From positions 59,184,550-59,248,549 of the forward strand of contig CM017558.1 of assembly GCA_007844125.1 (NCBI GenBank): DNA of 64,000 bases. Direction: 5' to 3'. Source of the DNA: Sinonovacula constricta (Eukaryota > Mollusca > Bivalvia > Cardiida > Solecurtidae). Position 1 is the first letter of the stretch. Each line of letters starts with the position of its first letter. A model generated the notes under the pieces. It saw only the letters and a list, made by a program, of their open reading frames with translations, did not search any database and was not told where the DNA came from. The position numbers and the translations under genes were made by a program. Positions 1 to 11,900 of this stretch are shown piece after piece.

Positions 1-125
1 CTATTTTGTCTATGTGTTGTATAAGCAAGAACATACCAAACCATTGAAACAGGGTTTAGCAGGCCTGAATTAGAATGTTACTTTAGCCAGATAAGCTGTA
101 AAAGCACACCATAACATGCGATCTT

Positions 126-1824
126 TTTAGCTCACCTGAGCACAACGTGCTCAAGGAGAGCTTTTGTGATACCCAGGCATCGTCGTTCGTCGTCCGTCGT
201 CAACATTTTAGCTTGTGAACACTTTAGAGGCCATAGTTTTTATCCAATCTTCATGAAACTTGGTCAAAATGTTAGTCTGCATGAAATCTTGGATGAGCTC
301 ATTATTGGGTCACCTGGAGTCAAAAAGTAGGTCACTAGGTCAAATTTTAAGAAAAAACTTTTGAACACACTAGAGACCCCATTTATAGCCCAATCTTCAC
401 CAAACTTGGTCACAATGTTTGTATGCATCAAATCTTGGATGAATTCGTAACTGGGTCACGTGAGGTCAAAAAGTAGGTCACTAAGTCAAATCTTAGAAAA
501 AGCTTGTGAACACACTAAAGGCCATATTTATAGGCCAATCTTCATCAAACTTGGTCAGAATGTTTTTCTACATAAAATCTTGGATGAATTCGTTATTGGG
601 TCACGTGGGGTTAAAAAGTAGGTCACTAGGTCAACTTGTAGAAAAAGCATGTAAACACTAGAGACCACATTTATAGCTCAATCTTCACCACACTTCGTCA
701 GAATGTTATTCTGCTTGAAGTCTTGGATGAGTTTGTAACTGGGCCACGTGGTGTAAAAAAGAAGGTCACTCGGTCAAATACTAGAAAAAGCTTGTGAACA
801 CACTAAAGACCACATTTATAGCCCAATCTTCATCACCCTTCGTCAGAATGTTTGTCAACATGAAATCTTGGATGAGTTTGTTATTGGGTCACATGGGGTC
901 AAAAAGTAGGTCACGAGGTCAAATCTTTAGAAAAAGCTTGTGAACACACGAGAGACCACATTTATAGTCCAATCTTCACCACACTTAGTCAGAATGTTAG
1001 TCTGCTTGAAATCTTGGATGAGTTCGTAACTGGGTCACGTGGGGTCAAAAAGTAGGTCACTAGGTCAAATCTTAGAAAAAGCTTGTGAACACTCTAGTGA
1101 CCACATTTATAGCCCAATCTTCACCAAACTTGGTCAGAATGTTTGTCTGCGTAAAATGTTGGATGAGTTTGTAACTGGGTCACATGAGGCCAAAAAGTAG
1201 GTCACTAGGACAAATCTTAGAAAAAGCTTGTCAACACACTAGTGGCCATATTTATAGGCCAATCTTCATCAAACTTGGTCAGAATGTTTGTCTACATGAA
1301 ATCTAGGATGAGTTCAATATTGGGTCACGTGTGGTAAAAAAGTAGGTCACTAGGTTAAATTTAAGAAAAGCTTGTGAATACACTAGAGACCACATTTATA
1401 GCCCAATCTTCACCACCCTTTGTCAGAATGTTTCTCTACATGAAATCTAGGATGAGTTCGTATTGGGTCACGTATGGTCAAAAAGTAGGTCACTATGTCA
1501 AATTTTAGAAAAAGCTTGTGAACATACTTAAGGCCCCATTTATGGCCCAATCTTTACCAAACTTGGTCAGCATGTTTGCCAGTATGAAATCTTACATATG
1601 TTTTGAAGTGAGTCATGTGGATTCAGTAGGTTACTTGGTAAAATTCTAGAAAATGTTATCAACCCAGTGGCTCCATGTTATCAACCCAGTGGCTCCACTT
1701 ATGGTCCTGTCTTCTTCAAAGATTTCTGAAGTAAATAACTCTTAATTATTTGATGCCAGATTTGAGCCTACTTAAAGCCTGTGTCATCAGGTGAGCGATT
1801 AAGAGCCATCATGGCCCTCTTGTT
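126..1824. mobile_element. Non-autonomous element with tandem-repeat core, copy 1
   Basis: Starts with GCTCACCTGA and ends with TCAGGTGAGC, an inverted 10-bp match. The left end is itself a foldback (agctcacc..., then ...aaggagagct). Between the ends are about ten diverged copies of a 146-bp unit containing CTTGTGAACACACTAG, CCAATCTTCACCAAACTTGG and TCTTGGATGAG. The 3' tail carries TCATGGCCCTCTTGT. The same ends recur at 6861-7611 and 28407-29258. No coding capacity. Confidence 0.8.
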
Positions 1825-2648
1825 TAATTTTACTGATGAAAATTAAAATTAATTTTTGACATTATGGTTCTTTAATTTTATGCATTCATTCAAATTTACT
1901 GATGCATTATCTTATGCAGTAATTCAGTTTAAATGAATCACTTTTCTAGTCTAGATGGAGACACTAGATTGTACACGTAAGATACTGCTCTTTGTTGCTT
2001 GGCATTCTCATCATAATGCCATGCCTCATGTTTGCAATGCTTACAACTCTTCATTAAGTTTTTATTTTTATCATCAAGTGTTCATAAATTATGATCTTTT
2101 TTATCCTTGTTCCTGTGAAACATGTTTAAGACCTAACACCATAAAACATACTTGAAGGTATTTTAAGGCTAATAACATTTGCTTATTTATCTTTTACATA
2201 CTGCCATGTAGCTTGCCTTCTCTGTATTCACATTGTGTTATGTATCTATTACAGATTTTTTTGTTGAAACTAACATAACACTGTCATGCAAGTTGATAAT
2301 GCAAAGGATCACATGAATGTCATCAAACAGCAAAGAAATTATAATGACAGAATGATTTTTTTTTACTTGGATTCTTTAGTCTTAGTTAATAATTTGTTTA
2401 TTCCTTAGACTTCTTTAGACTTAAACCTTGATCAACTTCACAAATTTTAGTTGCATTTAGACTTACTGATTCTTACTGCAATCATTAACAAATTGAATAG
2501 AGGATAATTATGATTTGAAATATTTTCAATAAATATACCTTCTGACATTTTTCATTATGCTTCTTTTATGTTTTTGTAAAGATGAGATAATATATAATAT
2601 AAGAATCCATCATAAATGTCCATCTAGGATAGAACTATCTCTCTCTAG

Positions 2649-2695
2649 GGTCAGACATTCGTAGCTGAGAGCCTGCATGATGCACCGATTACAAG
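2649..2695 (+). CDS. CCDC158: Tentative CCDC158 upstream exon
   Basis: A pyrimidine-rich acceptor (ctctctag, ending 2648) and a donor at 2696 (aag/gtgtgg) bound a 47-bp open stretch reading GQTFVAESLHDAPIT. It starts in phase 0 and leaves two bases, exactly what the exon at 2904 needs. I see no residue-level match to CCDC158, so only splice sites and phase support it. It may be chance. Confidence 0.35.
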
Positions 2696-2903
2696 GTGTG
2701 GTATTCCTTATCCTACATGAATTATTGAGTATTTGGGTTAATTTTCTCAATTCACGATTGTTATTGTCACCTACCATTAGCCTTTATAATGTTCAGTGAA
2801 AAATGGCAACCCTCTATGACTGCAATTGAGTGAGTGAACTTTTTTTCTGATATATCCATGTTCAATAGGGTGATCAGACATGATCAGTGATTATGTGTTT
2901 CAG

Positions 2904-2994
2904 GCACAAAGAGGTAATTAACCTGGAGAACACGATTTGTGAGCTAGAGGCCACTGTCAAGGAGCTACAGCATAAACTCAAGGTGCAGGAACAG
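2904..2994 (+). CDS. CCDC158: CCDC158 exon (first securely called)
   Basis: Acceptor tgtgtttcag ends at 2903; donor gtatgt starts at 2995. Read with one leading base, it encodes HKEVINLENTICELEATVKE and a further ten residues, a heptad-rich coil resembling the N-terminal coil of CCDC158. Only this frame is open. The donor is also the first base of a minisatellite in the following intron. Confidence 0.85.
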
Positions 2995-5900
2995 GTATGT
3001 GGATGTGACTGGTTGTAGGCAAGATGGGTAGTATGTGGAGGTGGTTGGTTGTAGGCAAGATGGGTGGTATGTGGAAGTGACTGGTTGTAGGCAAGATGGG
3101 TGGTATGTGGAAGTGGTTGGTTGTAGGTTAGATGAGTGGTATGTGGAAGTGGTTGGTTGTATTTAAGATGGGTGGTATCTTGATGTAGCTGTTTGTAGGC
3201 AAAATGGGTGGTATGTGGAAGTGGTTGGTTGTAGGTAAGATGGGTGGTATGTGGAAGTGGTTGGTTGTAGGTAAGATGGGTGGTATCTTGATGTAGCTGT
3301 TTGTAGGCAGGATGGGTGGTATGTGGAGGTGGTTGGTTGTAGGTTAGATGAGTGGTATCTGGAAATGGCTGTCGACAAGATGGGTGGTATGTGGAAATGG
3401 CTGTAGACAAGATGGGTGGTATGTGGAAATGGCTGTAGACAAGATGGGTGGTATGTGGAAATGGCTGTAGACAAGATGGGTGGTATGTGGAAATGGCTGT
3501 TTGCAAGTCAGAAGGATTACCTCCTTTACAACATATAGCAATGATTGAAGCACATAGGCCAGGCCAAGACTGGTTCACATTTCTTCTGAAAAAAATCTGC
3601 TTAGGACCTCTCTGTTGGACAGATAGTGTTATGTAGACAGAGATACTAGGTTAATAGTGAATTAAGAAAGTTTTATTACACGAGACTGAGACAGATCTAA
3701 ATCTGGAGACTTGCTGAGTGATTTAGATTTGTCGTGCAGAGTGTGATAATATTTTCACTGTTCAACAATAACCTAGTATTCTATTTATTCTACCATCAGT
3801 TTTATGAACGAAAGTGTTGTTTAGTGTTTAGATATATTTTGTTTTCCAAAAATGGAATTCACGTTCAAGTGTGTGCATGTGTTGTGTTTTTATATAAAAA
3901 ACAAACAAAACAAAATTGCTAATCCTTCTTGAAATATGGTCCATAAGAAAAGTGAATAAAGTTTAACTTACTTGTAGCCAAAGTAACTAAAACTTCATAG
4001 TAGGTGCATCACAGTATTATTAAACTCAAACTAAACCATGGATGGGAGGAGTACAGAGTCAACAGCTTTAAGTTTCACAGGACCATTTGATTAAGTCTCA
4101 TTTTACATTGAAACTGAAATCGAGAAACACTAATACAGTTATACATCACTATATTAAATTTTAATTGTACATGTACAGGTTTGTCTTGCTATATGAATGA
4201 CTCAAGTTCTGCTGCTTTCAAGCTCATGTTAACACAGGTAAATGATGTGAAGTTTTCAAAGAAATTAATGTCACCACAGATGTCATAGCAAAGGGACTTA
4301 GATCCTTCTAAACTATTCCAATTTGGTCTTAAGCTGTTGTGGCCCATAAAAAACTTTTCTTTTTACGCTTTGACCATATAAGAACTAAAGATATAGCATA
4401 TTGCTTTTTAAAAAGTAGTCTGTCCGGATGTGCGTGACAGGTATTACACACTAGTGTTTGACAAAGGAAATGTTGTAACACAGGGCTTTATTTGTCTTAT
4501 GTTTAAGGTGATGGAAGGATAAAGAAATGGACGATAATTGTCAGTGTCTATGTGGCATGATAAATTTTAAACAGTTCTTGCAATGGAATGTATTTAAGTG
4601 CATTTTTGAAATAATTAAGTGCAAGACAATCCCCTAGAGCTCTTAATAATAAAACCATTTAATCTTTGACATATAATTAAATTTAAGGGATCTTTTTTTT
4701 TAAATTTAATGAAATATCTCAATTTAACAAGAAAACTTTTATTAGGATTTTATATTTGTGATGAATATAACCCATAAACTTTATTATTAGATTAAATTAT
4801 GGGGGCATGAAGGTGACTTACAGTTTAAGTCTTGGCATGGGCTTAAGAATGGTTGGTGAATACTAGACAAATGTTAGTAATATTATTCAATTAACCCTGC
4901 ATTGCAGAGCCTTCAGGAGGCTAGCCGGAAGGCTGACGGTTTCTCTCGTGAGAACTTTCTGTCGGAGACGACCTTGAACCAGGTGCGGGTGATTCTTGTA
5001 GAGGCAGAGAGAAGGCGAGGCAAGGCATATTTTGAGAGTGACCCCGCCTCTCAGCAGAGTCCTGCCATGCTGGTACACACACTAGAACGGTGCATTCAGG
5101 AGATGAACAAGGACACGGAGCTCAATAGGTCTAGGGTCATAGAGGTACATAGAGGTCATTTTCAGTTTAAAATAGAATAAGAAAAGTAAAGATTAAATCA
5201 TTTGATTTTGTTGAAGGTCAGCATGATAAATTGTCAGTTATAAAATGTAAGTTTGATGCTTTAGACATTGAACTGGAAAGATTGCATCTTCAGTTGGTAG
5301 TAGTGGCTTCCCTCCTAACGCTCAGGGCTAAGGGGACAGCATTACGCCTGACTCGTCGGTGTCACTATAATGGACCGGCCCGGTTCAGTCCCTGGGCACC
5401 TCATAAGTGCCACTGTGCTATAATGATAGAAATGTCGCTGCGAGTATCGGCAAAACTGCCGGCTAATCCCATCCCATCCCTTCCAAATGTAGACCGTGTC
5501 ATCATCAGCTGAGTAACCATTCATTATGTGGCATTTCACCTTCTGGATGGCGGGCAGGTTGTGTGATCAGACGTGTGCACATTTTGTTACATATGTCCAC
5601 ATATTGTTTTTCAGTTGGAGAAAGAACTGTCTGAAGTGAAGAAGACACAAACATCTGATCAGAAGAATCTGTCATTTGAACACCATCAGAGGTTAGTAAA
5701 ATAATCCTAGTACGTCCTCTCTGCTTTTTTATTATTTCTCAATTTTGTTAGGTTCAAATATTTAACACATAGAACGGTTTCTCTATTGTTGTTGTTGTTG
5801 AACTCATTGTCCTAATCTTTATTTTAATAGGACATTATATATACATGAATCCAATTAAGTCCTATATTTATTGTTGTATTCAAGTTATCACGTTGCGACA

Positions 5901-8900
5901 GCTTAAGAACCAGGATTTCTGTTTTCATAATACTGAGCTGTGATCTTGTCCATGTTTTAAAATGTTACAGGTATTGCTTATACAGGTGCAAGGGTTGGTT
6001 AGGGATTTAGGCATCGAAGTTTTAAGCATATATTTATTGGTATTTAACAAATAAAATATTTATTAGTTGCTTTTTTTCTTTGTGTAATCTGAAAATATAT
6101 TAAAATATAAATTTGAATAACTATAAGATAATCAGTAATTTATTAATTTAATTTAAATAAATAATTGAACAACAATTTTAATTACTGATGATTTTATTAT
6201 AACAGTGAAGATGAAACTGTTTCTTTGTGCAGAAGGTAACCAGAAATGTGAAAATGTTGGTTTGTAATGTAATGTCGCTTATATGAACTTGCATGTTTTT
6301 TTGATATGTAACATCCTTAACATGCTGATGATGTTGCTTTTTTTTGTAAGTTTGCAGAAGCCAGAACATGTCTAATTTATTTACTGTTCAGAGACCATGT
6401 TCACTTGAAGCATATATAGTGCTACCATCTTTTTGATAGCATGCCATGATGCCATACATTATACAGCCACTGAAATATCCCTATAAACTGAGCTGAAGCA
6501 TGATGACACTACAATTTTTACAACTTTGGAATGTCGTTGCCTGTGTTCACCATTTCATACCCATTATGGGAATTATTAAACCGGTTTGACCAAATGCAAA
6601 CTGAATAGTTTAAAAGAATAGTCTTATTACAGTATTGTTGTTTTAAGTTTTAAGTTTAGTATTTTTTATAAATATGCTCAAAGTATAAAACCAACAACAA
6701 AGTTGAAAGATTGAATCAAGGGAACTTCATTTCATAATTAATTTCAGGCCAACCTTTTTTTTTGAAACAGACTAAACATGTAAATTAGTGTGTGGAAATT
6801 AATATCATTGTAACAGTTAATGGTACCAGTATATTTTTGTGAGAATTCTGTGTACAGCCATTTTTAGCTCACCTGAACCCAATGTGCTCAAGGTGAGCTT
6901 TTCTGATAACCCTTCATCCGTCGTGCGGCGTCAACATTCAAGCTTGTGAACATGCTAGAATCCACAGTTTTAATCCAATTTTCATCAAACTTGGTCAGAA
7001 TGTATGTCTGCCTGAAATCTTGGATGAGTACATTATTGGGTCATCTAGGGTGAAAAAGTTGGACAAAAGGTCGCATTTTAGGAAAAACTTGTGAACACAC
7101 TAGAGATCACATTTATAGCCCAATGTTCACCAAACTTGGTCAGCCCACATGACCCAGTTACGAACTCATTCAAAATTTCATGAAGACAAACATTCTGACA
7201 AAGTTTGCTGAACATTGAGCTATAAATGTGGTCTCTAGTGTTTTTTGCAAGAAATCTTGGGTGAGTTTGTAACAAAGTCACGTGGGGTCAACAACTAGGT
7301 AACAAGGTCTAATTTTAGAAAAACCTTAGAAACACTTAGAGGCCACATTGATGGCCCAATCTTCACCAAACTTGGCCAGAATGTATGCCTGTATGAAATC
7401 TTACATATGTTTTAAAGTGGATCATGTGGATTCAGTAGGTTACTAGGTAATATTCTAAAAAATGTTATCAGCCCAGTGGCCACACTAATGGTCCAATTTT
7501 CACCAAAGATTTCTAAAGTTAATAACTCTTAATTACTTGACGCCAGATATGAGCCTACTAAAAACCTGTGTCCTCAGGTGATCGATTAACGACCATAATG
7601 GCCCTCTTGTTTTTCTTATACCCTGTTACATCTTGGATTTAATGACAAAAGTTTGATTGTTTTTGTCGTAATAACTAATCATTTTGGTGGCATGTTTGAA
7701 AGTGCATAGGGTGCATAAGAAGATATCTTAATGATTAATCCTAACACTCATGTGTTTCTGACCTTTGTCTTGTAGAACTCGTGCTCATCTTGTTAGCTTC
7801 ATTAACTGTTTGTTAGTAGGTTTTAATAATAGAAACTAAAACTTTATATGTCTCGGAAGTCATTAAATTTGTTTATGTATTGAGGCATTCATAATACATT
7901 TTCTTAAAAAATTAGAACACTCTTGCAATCTGTTTTATAATATCAAATTGTCTCAGAAGATTGCAAATTATTTTTAATCATCAGTAAATAGATCAGTAAA
8001 TAGACTTGTACATTTATCGGTACATCTTTCTTTTCATTCACAACTACTAAGATGATTGTAATTTATAGTTAAATTCAATCTGGATTACCCTAAAAAGGCA
8101 TATTTTTATTTTCAAATCTGCATAAGGTCACACAGACATTGCTTCTAATTTATATATTTGATCATTATCACTAAGAAGGCTTTACAATCTTATTTTCATA
8201 CCTATTCAGGATCACTCAGATGACTGCAGAACATGAAAAGCAGCTTCAGGTGGCCAATGAGAAGATCACGGGTCTTCGTAAACAGGTGTCTTCTCTTGAA
8301 ACACAGCTGTCCGGCATCCAGTGAGTATATACCTCCAGTGTTAGGCAGACTGGTTACAATTACTGATTTCTAGCTCCTCATTCTCTGAGCAGGTGGGTTT
8401 AGACCCAGTCAAGGAACATCTCATACAGCTGACCTACAGTATATCAGAGGTGACATGCATTGTGTCTGCAGTAACCCAAGTATTTGTCTGAGGTCTTTGT
8501 CCTTGACCAATAATACTGGCCGCTACTATCAAATATCATTGAGTAGGTGCAATTCAGTTTGCTTGATCAAGACAACATAATAATTATGATAGACTTGTTT
8601 GGTTTACGGGGCCAACACATATGAAGAACATCCTATTCTGAATTAAAACAGCAACAGTAACAGTTTTAGGAACTTAATATATCTAGAAATGTCCCAAAAG
8701 AGAGCATCACTTGCATTGACAAAAAAGGCTGATAATTTATTTACTGTGTGTTGTTGTTTCTTTAGTATTTTTATGCTGCTGAAAATTTCAGTTGAGCATA
8801 TAGTCCCTCTGTCCATCATTCTGTCATGCTTTTGTCTGGGTTGTATCTCAGCAACCGCTGACTTGAATTCAATGAAACTTTATGGGAAGCTTTTCAAGAA

Positions 8901-11900
8901 AAAGTAAATTGCACATATTGTCAACACATTCTGTGTCGTTGATTTTATGGAGTTATTGCCCTTTATGATTTCTATATTACAATTCATAGGACCATTCATG
9001 TCCGGGCTATTTCTCAGCAACTACCAGTTGGAATTCAGTGATATTTTATAGAAAGCTTTACTAATACCTGCAGATGTGCATGTCCAGGCAATATCTCAGC
9101 AACTACTGGTTTGAATTCAGGGAAGTTTCACCAAAACAATGAAATGTGCATATTGTCAACAAACTCTGTTTTGATAATTTTCCATGAAGTTATTGCCCTT
9201 TTTAATTTCTGTATTATGTGATATAGGAAAATAAGTGTCTGGGCTATTCTCAGCAATTGCCAGTTGGAATTCAATGATACTTTATGGGAAGTAGCTAACA
9301 AATGCAGATGTACATATTATCAGCACAACCTGGTTTGGTGATTTTCACAGAGTAATTGACCTTTTATTGTTCTATATAGCGTCCACATGTCAGTCAACAT
9401 ATCCTCTGAAGTCACTGGCCTAAATATAAATACACTTCCTCAGTAGGCAATTATGAAAATCTGTTCAAAGAATTTTGACCCATCAAGAACATTGCCAGCA
9501 TGGACATGGCCATTTTTATATATAGCTACATAGGCCATATAAAACTATATACTAAAACTTTCTTGCCATAAACTATGATAACTAGAACTGATATTTGGTA
9601 TACATGTTCCTTAGATGGCCCTCTATAAAGTTTGTTTAAAAGATTTTTCATCCATCAGAAAACATGGCTGCATGGGGTGTGGTCATTGTCCATAAAGGGC
9701 TATCTAATAAAGCATTGAAAATCACCTTGTCAGGGAGCATCCATTGGTTTAACCAATATCTTTTTCACAAACAGACTTTAAGTCATCCTGAGTCATTCTG
9801 ATTCATAATTGTATAATTAAAAACAAAGATTACTTCACTGAGACTGAATTAATTGTTGTCAACTAAATTTCTATCAATAATCACAAAAAAAGGTTGTGTA
9901 ACTGTTTAACACTTAACTTAATGTTATTAATTTTTACTTTTACAGACACCAACATGAGCATCAGCTGCGATTGAAAGAAGAAACAATGAAAGAGATGGAG
10001 AATAAAGTGAAACATTTGAGGGAGGAATTACATGAGGAGAGGGAGAACTACAGTAGCAAGGTAAGTCTACACCTCTGAAAGATTGTCATAGCACTGTTGC
10101 CTAAAATTCATAAATACTTATGTTAATGTTGGCCTCTTTGCTAATAAAATTAAGGGTTAAAATCTGTGACTACTAGTACAGCTAACATTGAACGACAGGT
10201 ATGAAGGCAAGAGTTAATTCATTGACATTTATCATAAGGAACACCTAAAAGGTTTTGTATGACATATGGTTAAACATTTAATGCAGGCATAGTTGCTTTT
10301 GAACTATATTTTGCGGCAAATATATTCTCTTATTGTTTTTTTAATCACATTTTCATTATTCTGCAATAAACAGAGAGAGAACCTGGAGCAGACCCTTAGT
10401 GGTACAGAAAAGGAGATGTCTAAACTGCGTTCTGAGAGAGACGAGGCTTGTCGTAACCATTCTGCCATGGAGAGTAAAGTGGCTGACTTACAGGTACAGT
10501 CATGCTAAACACATCTACTTCTATACAGCAGCTAAATTACATTTTGGATTGGGAATGTACATGAGGTATATAATTATTATTTACAAATGGATTAAGATAC
10601 TTGCCTCAGCCATGGGCAGTTAAGTTGTTGATATGCAGACACTTGGTCCTAAAACACATTGTAGTTTTATTCATGATTGAGAAATATTTGACTTATGCTC
10701 TAAATGAACCAATTTGGCGAGATGGACAAAAAAAGTTACAAGCCTTCAGAAAGGAGAGTTGAAGATGGTATCCAGCAGTTTGCCTATATCAAATACATAT
10801 AACAATATTGAAACACTGCTTTGGGGAATAGGGGCTTATTTTTTTTTTACAAACCCATACTTAAGTCTTACTAAATTCGATTTTGAACAATAACGTAATT
10901 GTTAGAACTAATTGCAAAAGAAATCAGTCTGAATGACTATTCTTTCCAGCTGTATAAAAAGCTTGATAGTGGTCTCTGCTAAAATAGATATTGACAACCG
11001 AGTAGATAACCCTGATGACTATATATCGTGATAACAAAAGTATGTGGTCACATGGTTTTCTAAGTTAAAAATAGCTGTCTCTGCACCATGGCTTGGATAG
11101 GAAATACCTGTTTGCAATGGTGAGTGGGGGTTTATGCTTGACATAGATCTAGGACATCAATGAACAGTATTTTGCAGGACATTTTCAGGCGACAATGACT
11201 TAATTGCTTATTTGAGAAAATATATTTTGGTCCAAACTGCTGGATACCACTTTTAAGACCTTCCTTTAAGATTATCTAAAACAGCTTTTGTATAGATAAT
11301 CTTATGTAACAATAACATGGATGGAGATAAAACATGTCACAGCCATCCTGCAATTATTATTAGAATTGGTCGAATATGCTGGAGTCTGGATCTCTTAAAC
11401 AAATTTATACACCAGGCCCGGTAGTGCAATTGGTAGAGCATCAGCTCCTTGTATGGGAGGCCCTGAGTTTAATGCCGGGCTGCAACAAATGAAAGTCTTT
11501 TAAAATGGTAGTCAGCATGGGTGAAAGTTTTCCGTATTATGACGGAATTCCGTATTTTGAACCTCACCAGGGACCGTTTTTCCAAATCGCGTAAATCCGT
11601 TGAGATTTCGGTGGGGGGGGGGGGGGGGGGGGGGGGGTACAGGGCGACAGACGATAGCGAAGACGATAGCGATATTAACAAAATCGGTCGGTAATTTAAC
11701 CGCGCGGAGTGCAGTTGTATCGGCGATTCTGATTGGTCAGTGAGACTCCGGCGTACAATCGTATGCTTTCCTTACACTCGCTTGAGAACAACAACAAGTA
11801 CAAGAAAACAACGCTCGCAAATTTTAAAAGAAATCTGAAAAAATGAAGATTTTGCCCGTGGGTTATAACACGAAGCAGCTTGAAGCTAACATAAAGAACA

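Noticed and set aside
1955..2155. 66-codon + strand frame as a gene or CCDC158 exon
   Set aside because: Composition is non-coding, there are no fitting splice sites and no similarity to CCDC158.
2874..3578. Long minus-strand open frame rich in HTTHL repeats
   Set aside because: It is the reverse of the 36-bp minisatellite. Several frames are open at once and the composition is purely that of the repeat.
11416..11484. Functional tRNA-Tyr gene (loop reads GTA)
   Set aside because: The anticodon stem has a mismatch, the B box is degenerate, and the sequence continues into SINE body, so it is a tRNA-derived SINE head.
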